Assembly (NCBI GenBank): GCA_035489435.1
Contig: DATHKG010000023.1
Source of the DNA: DATHKG01 sp035489435
GTDB taxonomy: Bacteria; Bacteroidota; Bacteroidia; Chitinophagales; Chitinophagaceae
Strand: one strand, 5' to 3'
DNA: 64,000 bases
Shown here: positions 44,719-53,687 of the stretch, piece after piece
Layout: every line of letters begins with the position of its first letter
Position numbering within the stretch: position 1 is the stretch's first letter
Notes under the pieces: generated by a model
Databases searched by the model: none
Told to the model about the DNA's origin: nothing
Seen by the model: the letters and a program-made list of their open reading frames with translations, nothing else
Position numbers and translations under genes: made by a program

Positions 44719-44859
44719 TTATTTAACGGAATCCGCAGGAAAATCCATTGCGGATTTTTCCTCTTTTTGGGGCGTGGCCATGGACTTTGTATTGGAGTCT
44801 ATATAGACCGCTCCATCATTAACATAAATGGTATGCTGCATAACAATTGTGATAATCAT
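44719..44859 (-). CDS. small membrane protein, probably 5'-truncated
   Basis: From the ATG at 44859 the frame gives 46 residues: a short hydrophobic start (M-I-I-T-I-V), then Y-V-N-D-G-A-V-Y-I-D-S and a charged tail. The frame is open further upstream to 44898 and there continues the hydrophobic segment (I-I-L-V-V-L-G-T-C-L), so the true N-terminus of the membrane helix may lie there but has no start codon. A TAA precedes it directly. It looks like a gene cut at about 44898. Confidence 0.45.
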   Translation of the reverse strand: MIITIVMQHTIYVNDGAVYIDSNTKSMATPQKEEKSAMDFPADSVK

Positions 44860-44898
44860 TAAACAAGTCCCTAATACAACTAGTATAATGCCCGGTGA

Positions 44899-45393
44899 TT
44901 AACGCGTGAATTTCAAAATAAAGATCCCTGGTCCGGCGATTTCGACAAGTTTAACAAGGGCTATACTAACACAAACGCAATTAGAAATATCTCTGTTTAT
45001 AATACCAGTCAAATTTCTCCTGATGTGATTGAAAGTGTTGTTTCATATGAGGACGAAGTACTTTTATACACGAATAAATATCTAAGCGATCTTGATACAC
45101 TTACGATTCAAGATATTGATGAGTTTACTGTCAAAGTAAAGTCATTAACAGCTCATCTTGAAAAACATGGAGTGCAAAATGTAGATAAACTCGAAATTTT
45201 TAGGTTGTTCGACAAAACAGTCTCCGAGTATATCTGGTATAAATGCGGAATAGACAAAGCCCAGTTGCCGAACATCTTCAATTCGCCTAAATCACACCTA
45301 ATTAAACGGCTAGGCACAGTAACTTGTTGTTTTGTCGATGGAAACTGGCGAATCAATAGGATTCTCACTAGTCGAACAATACCGCTTCGCTGA
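44899..45393 (+). pseudogene. 5'-truncated hypothetical gene
   Basis: The frame is open from just after a TGA (44896-44898) to the stop at 45391-45393 and reads like protein throughout (D-P-W-S-G-D-F-D-K-F-N-K-G-Y early; E-Y-I-W-Y-K-C-G-I-D-K-A late). The first usable start is a GTG at 45025, which would discard about 40 protein-like codons. The coding-like part begins at the same base pair where the leftward small membrane frame begins, so both genes seem to have lost their 5' ends at one junction. No family recognised. Confidence 0.5.
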
Positions 45394-45429
45394 AATAATA
45401 ACTGTTTATTTCCAACGCTTACCTCTTCA

Positions 45430-45460
45430 AGCCATTGTGTTTAACAATGGCTTTTATCTT
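45430..45460 (+). terminator. rho-independent terminator
   Basis: A perfect 9-bp stem (AGCCATTGT, 45430-45438; ACAATGGCT, 45444-45452) with a five-base loop is followed by T-T-T-A-T-C-T-T. It lies 37 bases after the stop of the rightward truncated gene and is oriented to end it, which suggests that this gene was once properly expressed. Confidence 0.75.
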
Positions 45461-45879
45461 CCAGGAAATACTGTATTTCCAGAATGCATTTAAGTTCCGA
45501 CATTTTGTTTTCTTTTATAAAAGCATGTTAGTTTTTTATAAAGATTGGTGTCAGTTGCTTGGCTGGTTTACAACCAAAAATCTCTAATCACGATTGATTG
45601 TCGGTTGCCAAAGGTGACGTTGCCAATGATGACGAACAGTCAAAATTACGACAGGTTAGATTACATCAGGTTGTGAAAATGCACAAAATCGTGTTTCATA
45701 TCGCCATAGCAATTCCAGCCTTGCGAACCTGAATTTTGGGTTTGCTATTTAACCATCAAACCAGGGTCATAAATGTTGCGCTTTCAACGAGCTAACCGAC
45801 CCGAGAAATTGCGTTAAAATCTGTACATATTAGATCTGCCGAAATAGCAATTAAATGTCAAATTTTAAAATCAAACGCC
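45461..45879. other. gap of about 420 bases before the dehydrogenase gene
   Basis: No gene seen on either strand; no strong repeat. Holds the presumed promoter of the gene at 45880. Confidence 0.35.
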
Positions 45880-46560
45880 ATGAAATCAATTCTAATTACA
45901 GGTCACAAAGGAACAATAGGTCAAACTTTGTTCTCAGGATTGCAGGAACACTATCATGTAACTGGAGCAGATTTGCCGGAACACGATTTAACGGACTATA
46001 AAGAGGCAATTGTTTTGACAGAACATCAGCACGCTGTCATATATCTGGCGTGGAATACGAATTCGGAGAATTACAGCAATGGCAAATATGATGTTAGCAA
46101 CTCTCTGATGTTTTACAACATTTATGAGGCAGCCTTCCGTAATAAAGTTAAAAGATTGATCATGGCAAGTTCTATTCATGCGAAGGACTTTTATCCAAAT
46201 TCTTCAAATTCGGGCATCGTGTCCCCAGATAGTGTGTATGGAGCGAATAAAATATTCCTGGAAGAACTGGGAAAAGTCTACTCGCGTCGTGGTATGGATG
46301 TTACATGTGTGCGATTTGGAGGAGTAAACCTGTCTGATTCGATCGATTTGACTGAGTTCTTGTTTGAAAAAATATGGCTGAGCAAACGCGATTGTAATAA
46401 TTTGATCGCGGCATGTCTTGATGCTCCAGTTGTTGCAGGGAGGTTTCAGTTAATCAATGCCGTATCTGACAATCCAGAAAAGCTACATGATTGCTCCAAT
46501 GCTGTTGGCTGGAACCCTGTTGATAACTCGGCAAAGCAATTAACCTTAACTGCAGTATAA
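45880..46560 (+). CDS. NAD-dependent epimerase/dehydratase (extended SDR family)
   Basis: A 226-residue Rossmann-fold protein. The nucleotide-binding motif is G-H-K-G-T-I-G (residues 8-14), followed by the acidic end of strand 2 (G-A-D-L). The catalytic Y120-x-x-x-K124 pair sits in S-V-Y-G-A-N-K, with the upstream serine in M-A-S-S-I-H. The family acts on nucleotide sugars or uronic acids; its short C-terminal domain and small size resemble uronate dehydrogenase-type proteins, but the substrate is not readable from the sequence. Stands alone. Confidence 0.82.
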   Translation: MKSILITGHKGTIGQTLFSGLQEHYHVTGADLPEHDLTDYKEAIVLTEHQHAVIYLAWNTNSENYSNGKYDVSNSLMFYNIYEAAFRNKVKRLIMASSIHAKDFYPNSSNSGIVSPDSVYGANKIFLEELGKVYSRRGMDVTCVRFGGVNLSDSIDLTEFLFEKIWLSKRDCNNLIAACLDAPVVAGRFQLINAVSDNPEKLHDCSNAVGWNPVDNSAKQLTLTAV

Positions 46561-46790
46561 AGCCAGGAGGCTTGCCAAGAATAGATCACCTTTACTCGCT
46601 ACCAGATAAAAAATGTTTGTTATTTCATGGGTTTAAAACTGCACTAAAAACAGATCCCTGAAACCAAAACAAAATTGAACGTTGGTTGACGAATAGGCAG
46701 ATGGACGAAGTAGTCGAACCTGTCGAAGTCAGGTTAATGCCTCTGGGATATTTGTCATTCAGCAATTGCTAATCACGCAAACTTTTTCCG

Positions 46791-47435
46791 ATGTTAAATC
46801 TGTATATTAATCCGATTTTGTTGCAACTACACGGTAGGCAAATTGATGCTACGACTCTCGCTATTACAGCCATTGCGACCGTGATAACTTCGTTACTGAC
46901 GGCGTATTTTACGACCTTAAAGACGATACGGACAGAGCGGGATAAAATAAGATCCAATGTTCACCTGGCCTACTCAAACAAAATACTAGAAAAAAGGCTT
47001 GAAATATACCCGCTTTTTTATGCTTTGATGAGTGACCTGGCCAAAGATATTTTTTACAATACATGTACGCTGGATAAAATACAAAAGTTCCAGAAACACC
47101 TGGATATGCTGGATTCTGAGCATGTTATTTTCTTCAGTGGTGTTTCAACAGTCGAGCTAGGCAAGCTACGTCGATTCCTGAAGAATATTCTTTTTCATAA
47201 GACTGCCTTAACCATAGATCAACTATCCGAATTGAAAGGATTGCTGGGGGATGTTGAAAATTCCTTAAAGCGAGATATTGGTATTTATATCGTTGAGTTT
47301 AATGATCCTGAAGGGAAGCTGGAGACAAAAACTTATAAGGATGTGAATAATCAAGCAGTATCTCAAAGTTGTAATCGGAATAACAATACACAGCTTTCGA
47401 AAATTAACGATATACAATTTTGGTCGTGTTTCTAA
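46791..47435 (+). CDS. hypothetical protein with one N-terminal membrane segment
   Basis: A 214-residue protein with a hydrophobic stretch at about residues 20-42 (T-T-L-A-I-T-A-I-A-T-V-I-T-S-L-L), followed by a basic helical region (K-T-I-R-T-E-R-D-K-I-R-S) and a long helical cytoplasmic domain. No family recognised. The last ~30 residues are rich in N, Q and S and may be beyond the conserved part. Stands alone, 231 bases after the dehydrogenase gene. Confidence 0.55.
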   Translation: MLNLYINPILLQLHGRQIDATTLAITAIATVITSLLTAYFTTLKTIRTERDKIRSNVHLAYSNKILEKRLEIYPLFYALMSDLAKDIFYNTCTLDKIQKFQKHLDMLDSEHVIFFSGVSTVELGKLRRFLKNILFHKTALTIDQLSELKGLLGDVENSLKRDIGIYIVEFNDPEGKLETKTYKDVNNQAVSQSCNRNNNTQLSKINDIQFWSCF

Positions 47436-47565
47436 TGCCGGAATTTTGTCGAGCTGGTTATGGAAGGCCAGTTAACAGATAAACCTGATGTCTGATTGTA
47501 ATTTACCATGGATCCGAAGCCGGGTTCTGTCCCGGAAATGATAATTTCATATCAAATTCTGATAA

Positions 47566-47609
47566 CATTGCAAAAGATCAGGTTCGATAGCGACCTGATA
47601 TTTGCAATG
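47566..47609. promoter_or_regulatory. long near-perfect hairpin upstream of the BNR/sialidase-like gene
   Basis: Arms 47566-47583 (CATTGCAAAAGATCAGGT) and 47593-47609 (ACCTGATATTTGCAATG) pair along their whole length with one small bulge, around a nine-base loop. No T-tract follows, so it is not a typical terminator. It lies 44 bases before the start of the 47654 gene and would be in its leader RNA or overlap its promoter. Confidence 0.55.
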
Positions 47610-47653
47610 GCTTGCCTCATAACGGAAACCGCCGATTCCGAAAAAATGCGTAT

Positions 47654-48826
47654 ATGAAAAAACTACTGCTGTTATTAATAGTTGTGAACGTGACAATGAT
47701 CAATGAAAGCATCGCACAGGAAAAAGTTCCGGGATCAATAGTATCATACCAACCCGCAGCCGGCAAAAAATATATTGGCTCTCCCAGCTTCGTGATCCTG
47801 CCTTCCGGCGATTATGTCGCCTCGCATGATGTGTTCGGACCAGAAAGTTCCGAATGGTCGCAGGCTCAAACAAAGGTATTCAGATCGAAGAACAAGGGAA
47901 AAACCTGGAAACAGATAAGTACTATCCAGGGAGCGTTCTGGAGTTCGCTATTTGTTCATAGAGGTATGTTATACCTGCTGGGACCCGATCGCCACCACGG
48001 AACAGTGATGGTGCGCAAATCAGAAAACGGCGGCAAGACATGGACAAAACCAACTAATAAGGAAAATGGCGTTATACTCACCGGCGAATTTCATTGCGCA
48101 CCCATGCCGGTGGTTGAGCACAATGGCCGGCTTTGGCGCCCCATGGAAACAGCACATGGACCTATCCTGCAATGGGGCAAACGTTATGGTGCCATGGTAA
48201 TGTCGGCGCCGGTAGATGCAGATCTTTTACAATCAAAATCATGGCAAACCAGTGACGTGCAATTTTATGACAGCACATTCCTGAACGGAAAATTTGGCGG
48301 TTGGCTGGAAGGTAATTTCGTGGTAGATAAAAAGAATCAACTGTGGGACATATTGCGGGTGGACGACAGATCTACTCTCGAGGAAAAGGCAGCAATGGTT
48401 TCTCTCTCTGCCGATGGAAAAAAGACAGCTTTCGACGCTGCCACGGGGTTCATTCCTTTTGATGGTGGTAGCAAAAAGTTTGTGATCAAATATGATAGCA
48501 CATCCGGCCACTACTGGACGCTGGTAAATTCCATCCCTGCCAGGTTCCGCACGCAATATCCAACGCGCAATGCAGCCTCGTTCCGTAACGTACTGATGCT
48601 TCGCAAATCAGAAGATCTTATCCACTGGCAGGATGTAAAAATCATCCTTGAACATGAGGATGTATTAAATCATGGGTTTCAATATGTAGACTGGCGCTTC
48701 GAGGGAAATGATATCATCGTTCTAAGCCGTACGGCCTTTTTCGATGGAAAAGAAAATGCGCACAACAATCACGATGCGAACTATCTGACCTTTCATCGTA
48801 TCAGAGATTTCAGGAACGTAAAATAA
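47654..48826 (+). CDS. secreted BNR/Asp-box sialidase-like glycoside hydrolase
   Basis: A 390-residue protein with a Sec signal peptide (M-K-K-L-L-L-L-L, ending in S-I-A-Q). The body is a six-bladed propeller: two Asp-boxes are clear (S-K-N-K-G-K-T-W and S-E-N-G-G-K-T-W near residues 70-140), with sialidase-like blades after them (F-H-C-A-P-M-P-V, W-R-P-M-E, G-N-F-V-V-D). The family includes exo-sialidases and related glycosidases. The start at 47654 gives the signal peptide; a frame open 14 codons upstream adds a basic extension and looks wrong. It opens a rightward pair with the DHDPS/NAL-family gene. Enzyme specificity is not certain. Confidence 0.78.
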   Translation: MKKLLLLLIVVNVTMINESIAQEKVPGSIVSYQPAAGKKYIGSPSFVILPSGDYVASHDVFGPESSEWSQAQTKVFRSKNKGKTWKQISTIQGAFWSSLFVHRGMLYLLGPDRHHGTVMVRKSENGGKTWTKPTNKENGVILTGEFHCAPMPVVEHNGRLWRPMETAHGPILQWGKRYGAMVMSAPVDADLLQSKSWQTSDVQFYDSTFLNGKFGGWLEGNFVVDKKNQLWDILRVDDRSTLEEKAAMVSLSADGKKTAFDAATGFIPFDGGSKKFVIKYDSTSGHYWTLVNSIPARFRTQYPTRNAASFRNVLMLRKSEDLIHWQDVKIILEHEDVLNHGFQYVDWRFEGNDIIVLSRTAFFDGKENAHNNHDANYLTFHRIRDFRNVK

Positions 48827-48851
48827 TCCTTTTAAGACCCGTTTCCTGCAC

Positions 48852-48917
48852 CGATAATATTGTATAAAACCCTGCGATAATATCGTACAAAACCCTGTTA
48901 ACATGCTACAAACCGGG
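48852..48917. repeat. three tandem 20-23-bp repeats between BNR and DHDPS-family genes
   Basis: Two 23-base units (48852-48874, 48875-48897) share C-G-A-T-A-A-T-A-T-(T/C)-G-T-A-(T/C)-A-A-A-A-C-C-C-T-G and differ at two positions. A third, more diverged copy (T-G-C-T-A-C-A-A-A-C-C-G-G-G) follows to 48917. They fill the spacer just before the next gene. Confidence 0.7.
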
Positions 48918-48957
48918 TGGTGTTCAAGTTGTTAATTTCATCGATAATAACTTATCC

Positions 48958-49893
48958 ATGCATAAAAAAGAAAAGACCTTTACACCGGTGATGCTCACGC
49001 CTTTTAAAGACAATGGTAGCATCGATTATCATGGTCTAACTGAACTAACCGAGTTTTATCTACAGGCAGGTGCAGGTGGATTGTTCGCCAACTGCCAGTC
49101 TAGCGAAATGTTCGAACTCACCGATGAAGAAAGAATTGGCATAACAAGCCATGTAGTGAAAGTGGCAAATCGACGAGTACCGGTGGTAGCAGTTGGCACC
49201 TTTGGTGGCCAGGTAACTAAACAAGCGGACTTCGCAAAGCGCCTGTACAACACCGGTATAGATTCCGTTATTATCGTCACCAGCATGCTCGCAGGCGAAC
49301 TTGAATCTGACGAAGTATTTGATGTGCGTTGCCATGATCTGCTTCAGCAAACAGGGAATATACCGTTTGGGTTCTATGAATGCCCGGCGCCTTATAAAAG
49401 GTTATTATCGCCAGCGCAACTGAAAACGTTCGTTGATACGGGGCGCATCAGTTACCATAAAGACACATGCCTTGATATCAATACAGTAAAAGAAAAACTC
49501 AAGGTCACCGAACAGGCCGCTGGCTTCGGTTTATATGATGCCTATATAGTGCACGCAATCGAATCACTTAAGGCGGGCTCTGCCGGGCTATCCTGCATCC
49601 AGGGGAACTTTTTTCCGGAACTGGTAACTTTCATCTGTAAAAATTATGATGAGCCTTCCAAGCGGGAAGAATTGAACATCATTCACAATTTTCTTATTAC
49701 GAACATGGATGTGATGCATGGGGTATACCCAAATATTGCGAAATACTTTCTGCAACAAAGAGGTTTGAAAATCGACACTTACTGCAGAACATTCTCCGGC
49801 GTGTTCGATGCAGGCGTAAAACAGAAAGTCGACAAGTTGTATAGAGACTACCAGCAGATTCATGAAGTTGTTGAAGCAGATCTGACCACTTAA
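48958..49893 (+). CDS. dihydrodipicolinate synthase / N-acetylneuraminate lyase family protein
   Basis: A 311-residue class I aldolase-type protein. The start V-M-L-T-P-F-K-D-N-G-S-I-D is typical; the Schiff-base lysine is expected at K168 (I-S-Y-H-K-D-T-C) and the catalytic tyrosine at Y140 (F-G-F-Y-E-C-P). The usual G-x-T/S-G-E motif near the active site is replaced by N-C-Q-S-S-E (45-50), so the substrate is probably not that of DapA. Beside a sialidase-like gene and a sodium/solute symporter, an N-acetylneuraminate-type lyase is a fair guess. The product acts in the cytoplasm. Confidence 0.82.
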   Translation: MHKKEKTFTPVMLTPFKDNGSIDYHGLTELTEFYLQAGAGGLFANCQSSEMFELTDEERIGITSHVVKVANRRVPVVAVGTFGGQVTKQADFAKRLYNTGIDSVIIVTSMLAGELESDEVFDVRCHDLLQQTGNIPFGFYECPAPYKRLLSPAQLKTFVDTGRISYHKDTCLDINTVKEKLKVTEQAAGFGLYDAYIVHAIESLKAGSAGLSCIQGNFFPELVTFICKNYDEPSKREELNIIHNFLITNMDVMHGVYPNIAKYFLQQRGLKIDTYCRTFSGVFDAGVKQKVDKLYRDYQQIHEVVEADLTT

Positions 49894-49929
49894 GCAACCT
49901 CACTCTTCCGCTGGCAGTTCAACTATACA

Positions 49930-50220
49930 ATTAAAAGAGCCATAACCATCGAATAAAAAAGAGCCTTAACCATTCAATTCCAAAAACCTTTACCATGCGA
50001 TCAAAAAAACAGTAAGCATGTTATCAGGTTCCATAACCATAAACCAAAAGAGTCATAATCCTAATAAACAAAAGAGCCATAATCATCCTCTCAAAGGAAC
50101 CGTAACCTTATAGTACAAGAGCCATAATCCGCAATCAAAACGGCCATAACAACACCGTTGAAAGCCCTTCACATTGTCTACGATCAAAAAGCCACGAGAC
50201 AAACCTATCAGAAAAAGAAT
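49930..50220. repeat. about 13 degenerate ~23-bp tandem repeats between two convergent genes
   Basis: A unit close to ATCAAAAGAGCCATAACCAT recurs every 20-25 bases from 49930 to 50220 with many substitutions. No unit is exact and no unique spacers separate them, so this is not a CRISPR. It fills the space between the convergent stops of the DHDPS-family and sulfatase genes. No terminator hairpin was recognised there. Confidence 0.7.
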
Positions 50221-50245
50221 TTAAGTCAGGTAAAAGAGGTATCCC

Positions 50246-51862
50246 CTACTTAACCTCAACATGCTTTGCCGGAAATCTAGCCTTTACCTTCTCCAGGTAA
50301 GCAAGCAACTCATCTTTTAATTGTTTAGCTATTCCCCGCTCTTGCTCATTCAGATCTTTTTCTTCGCCTATATCATTATCCAGTTTATACAATTCAGTGC
50401 CACCAGTCTCGTGGTAATAAATCAGTTTATATTTGCCCTTCCTGATCGCCGACTGCGGCCTTGTCTGGCTCACTACACCGTCTTCCTTACCAATCTGAAT
50501 TCTCGCCGTATCGAATGCCTTTCCTTCAGGATGGTAGTAAGGAAAATGCCAAACCATCGATCTATCCGGCATTCGCTGCTTCGGACTACCGGTAAGTAAA
50601 CCGGATATATCCACGCCGTCGATCCCCTGATCGCGATAATTTTTAGCAGCTGCTATCTTGTAAAAAGTAGGCAGGAAATCAACCTGCGACACCGGATCAT
50701 TACAAACCGATGCTTTTGTTAAGCCCGGGGCACTTATCAACAATGGTATCCTGATGCCGCCTTCATACAAGTTCCATTTGCTCCCCCGGAGCGGACGGTT
50801 AAGGGAAAACTCGGGCATGCCGCCGTTATCGGAGGTGAATACAACTATGCTGTTTTTCAGCAAACCTGCTTCTTCTACTGCTTGTAAAAACTGACCAACA
50901 TAGTGATCCATCGTCTCAACGAAGGCTGCATAACGGATATGCTTGTCCGAAACGGTGCCACCGCGCGTTTTTGCTTTTTGCCTGTACTTCTCAATCAACC
51001 AATGCAGATCAGCATCTATGGGCGTATGAACATAGTAATGGCTTAAGTAAAGGAAAAAAGGCTTTTCATGTTTTTGCCTGATATAACCGATTGCCTGGTC
51101 GGTGAGGGAATCCGATGGAAACTCTCCTGCTTTCGAATCCCGCCGCGCGGCAGCATTACTCCTCGCCCAGGCACCTGTAACATTTGCCGTCCAGTCAAAA
51201 CCCTGCCTGGCCGGTCCATAATCAGGATTCCAACCGTTATAGGTATTGAAATGTGAAGAGACATGCCATTTACCTGCAATAGCCGTTATATAGCCGGCCT
51301 CTTTGAGCAATTCCGGTATTGTTTTCTCTTGCAAAGGAAGGTTTAACGTGTATGGAGGTGGAACCAGTTTGAAGTTTCGGAATTGCGCGGTCCAGGCAGT
51401 GTCGGTTGCCTTGTATTTATCCTTCTCCCATTTTGTTACGAATTCGAAATTTAACCGCGCCGGTGTTTTGCCGGTGAGCAGCGCGGCACGCGAAGGTGAA
51501 CAAAGCGGTGCAGCGGCATAAGCATTTGTAAACTTGATTGATTGCTGCGCGAAGCGATCTATATTAGGGGTTTCAATAAAGTCTGCACCGTATTCTTTCC
51601 CGTAACAGGCAAGGTCGCTATATCCAAGGTCATCGATATACACCAGGATTATGTTTGGTTGAGATTGCTTTTGTTGTCCAAGCAGAGAATGGCACGGAAT
51701 GCCGGATAAGAGTATCATCAAACATACAGAAAAAACGGAGCTACCGCATAGTCGAAACCTTGTCAATCCGCTTAGGATCAGGTTGTCGTTCCAGCTGCCG
51801 TCCAGTCTGTCGTCTGGCAAGTAAACTTTACAAACTTTGAAGCATCCCACCACTACGCGCAT
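50246..51862 (-). CDS. secreted sulfatase (formylglycine-dependent, arylsulfatase family)
   Basis: A family S1-type sulfatase. The metal-binding D-D-L-G-Y-S-D segment is at about residues 77-83 and the sulfatase signature C-S-P-S-R-A-A-L-L-T-G at 121-131; C121 is the residue matured to formylglycine. Later motifs G-K-W-H and F-T-S-D-N-G-G are present. It removes sulfate esters from sugars in the periplasm or outside. The start is uncertain: the ATG at 51862 precedes the signal-like hydrophobic segment (about 42-60) by an odd 40-residue extension. A TTG near 51766 or the ATG at 51718 are alternatives. It needs a formylglycine-generating (or anaerobic) maturase elsewhere. Downstream of susCD on the same strand. 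Confidence 0.88.
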   Translation of the reverse strand: MRVVVGCFKVCKVYLPDDRLDGSWNDNLILSGLTRFRLCGSSVFSVCLMILLSGIPCHSLLGQQKQSQPNIILVYIDDLGYSDLACYGKEYGADFIETPNIDRFAQQSIKFTNAYAAAPLCSPSRAALLTGKTPARLNFEFVTKWEKDKYKATDTAWTAQFRNFKLVPPPYTLNLPLQEKTIPELLKEAGYITAIAGKWHVSSHFNTYNGWNPDYGPARQGFDWTANVTGAWARSNAAARRDSKAGEFPSDSLTDQAIGYIRQKHEKPFFLYLSHYYVHTPIDADLHWLIEKYRQKAKTRGGTVSDKHIRYAAFVETMDHYVGQFLQAVEEAGLLKNSIVVFTSDNGGMPEFSLNRPLRGSKWNLYEGGIRIPLLISAPGLTKASVCNDPVSQVDFLPTFYKIAAAKNYRDQGIDGVDISGLLTGSPKQRMPDRSMVWHFPYYHPEGKAFDTARIQIGKEDGVVSQTRPQSAIRKGKYKLIYYHETGGTELYKLDNDIGEEKDLNEQERGIAKQLKDELLAYLEKVKARFPAKHVEVK

Positions 51863-52012
51863 TTATCCAATAAATTTTTACATGCTCAGCACATGGTCCG
51901 TAAAGACCATCTCTTTAACAAATTAATTTTGCAATCCGCATCTCCGATATCGTTGGCTCTATCCATTTCGTTATGTCGGAGCAATAAATCCAATCCATCA
52001 CTTCCCACGCCT

Positions 52013-52300
52013 TAAATCCGAATCCATCATTTCGCCCGGTATCTAAAACAAAAAATGAAAAGGGTTTGCATGCAGTTCTAGACCCTGCCATTAATACCCT
52101 GGATTCTGCTCCAGCAATTAATCCGAATCCATCACTTCACTCTGCATCTAAAACAAAAAAGTGAAAAGGGTTTGCATTCAGTTCTACACCCTGCCTTCAA
52201 TACCCTGGATTCTGCTCCAGTAACGGATCGGAATCCATCACTTCCTGCGGTATCGGGAACAACACATGATGCGGTTTTGCATTCGTTTTGCCCCTTGCTA
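52013..52300. repeat. tandem copies (~105 bp) of the 3' end of the second susD gene
   Basis: The last ~105 bases of susD (52196-52300, containing TACCCTGGATTCTGCTCCAG and GGAATCCATCACTTCC) recur downstream at 52090-52195 and again, partly, at 52013-52089; a shorter trace lies at 51981-52004. The period measured from the shared AATCCATCA element is 105-106 bases. Copies differ by scattered substitutions and small indels. The outer copies lie after the stop codon and are non-coding. They have no gene features of their own. Confidence 0.82.
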
Positions 52301-53669
52301 TCGCATTCGAAATAAACTTATCCATCCTTAACAAATCCATTCGACGATGTCCCTCTGAGAAAAACTCCCAGCCCCTTTCTTTCAAAATATGATCACGAAG
52401 AGATTCTTTGGAAGGAAAGTTCGCCAGTTGCAGATTGCTAACCCCCGCACGTGTGCGAACCAGGTTCACCAGGTCGATCGCTGCCTGTGAAGGTCCGCCG
52501 AGTTCATTCAATGCCTCCGCACGTGCAAGCAATATATCGGCATACCGAATCTCCGGAATATCATTGCCATGAGAAGCACCCACGGCGCCCGGATCAGGCA
52601 GGTACTTAAAAGACCGGATATTGTCACCACCCAGTAATGAAACCGTTGCGCCTGCTGTATTCACAAAGGATGTAACCAACAGGTTGCGTCTTTTATCATC
52701 AGCAGAGAAAGTCTGGTAAAAATTATCATATATGCGAAACTCATTCGGCCAGTTAACATAGGTGGGCCGGAAGGTTACTCCCAGAGAAGACACTGAGGCG
52801 AAGTTGTCAGGGAAAGATGTATTCATCCAGCTGTTTGCGGTGGCGCGGTCGGCGCTGGCAAAGGCCGGTCTGACCCAGATATATTCGTTATTGCGTTCAT
52901 TCGCCACACTAAACATATTCTGGTAATCAGCAAAAAGCGCATAATTGAATTGCGTCATAATAGCAAGCGCCGTCTCACTGCATTTCTGCCATTGCTTCGT
53001 GTTGAGATAAAACTTACATAAGTAAGCCATCGCAGCGGCCTTATGTGCTCGTCCAACCGGCACACGCGCTGATGGGTTTGGCAGTTGGGCCGCAGCTGCG
53101 AGCAGTTCGCTTTCTATATATTGCCTGGTCTCTTGATCGGTAGCACGCTTTAACTGCAGTTCCTGTGTTGCTTCGGTGCGAAGCGGAACAGGACCAAAAT
53201 TGAAATACAGTTTATAATAACTGGTTGCCCTGATAAACCTACTCTCAGCAGTATAGCCAGCTTTTGCGCTGTCAGAAATCGGCACAGTCGGTATACTTTG
53301 CAGTAGCAGGTTAGCATCACGGATGGCCTGGTAGGGAGCATCCCAGTTATTTGGCAAAAAGGTAATGGTAGGATCCCAGTTGAAGTCGATAAAATTCCGC
53401 GCATCTCTTTCCACATTATCACCTGATTGATACAAAATATCGGTTGTCCATTCCTGTGGGGCGATAGCATAAATGGAGTTGTTGGTATTCATGTTAGCCG
53501 CCCGCGCATAAGCATCGGTCAAAACTGACTTGATACCATCTTCCGTAGTCAGAAAGTTCTCAGGAGCCAATTGCGAATAGATTTTTTCGTCAAGGAACTT
53601 CTTGCACGAGCCCGCAGTGATCAGCACAACTGCTGCGAGCAAAATATATCGACGGTTTTGTAAAAACAT
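52197..53669 (-). CDS. SusD/RagB-family nutrient-binding lipoprotein (copy 2)
   Basis: A 490-residue surface lipoprotein: signal peptide with lipobox T-A-G-S-C, then K-K-F-L-D-E. SusD features include A-P-Q-E-W-T-T-D, F-I-R-A-T-S-Y-Y-K-L-Y-F-N-F-G-P-V-P, and the end motif L-F-P-I-P-Q-E-V-M-D-S-D-P-L-L-E-Q-N-P-G-Y. It starts 18 bases after the susC stop, forming the expected susC-susD pair. The 3' end is copied in tandem beyond its stop codon (see repeat). Confidence 0.93.
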   Translation of the reverse strand: MFLQNRRYILLAAVVLITAGSCKKFLDEKIYSQLAPENFLTTEDGIKSVLTDAYARAANMNTNNSIYAIAPQEWTTDILYQSGDNVERDARNFIDFNWDPTITFLPNNWDAPYQAIRDANLLLQSIPTVPISDSAKAGYTAESRFIRATSYYKLYFNFGPVPLRTEATQELQLKRATDQETRQYIESELLAAAAQLPNPSARVPVGRAHKAAAMAYLCKFYLNTKQWQKCSETALAIMTQFNYALFADYQNMFSVANERNNEYIWVRPAFASADRATANSWMNTSFPDNFASVSSLGVTFRPTYVNWPNEFRIYDNFYQTFSADDKRRNLLVTSFVNTAGATVSLLGGDNIRSFKYLPDPGAVGASHGNDIPEIRYADILLARAEALNELGGPSQAAIDLVNLVRTRAGVSNLQLANFPSKESLRDHILKERGWEFFSEGHRRMDLLRMDKFISNAIARGKTNAKPHHVLFPIPQEVMDSDPLLEQNPGY

Positions 53670-53687
53670 AACACGTTGGTTTAAGAA

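Noticed and set aside
49930..50220. CRISPR array
   Set aside because: Units are degenerate, contiguous at ~23 bases and have no unique spacers; no cas genes in the window.
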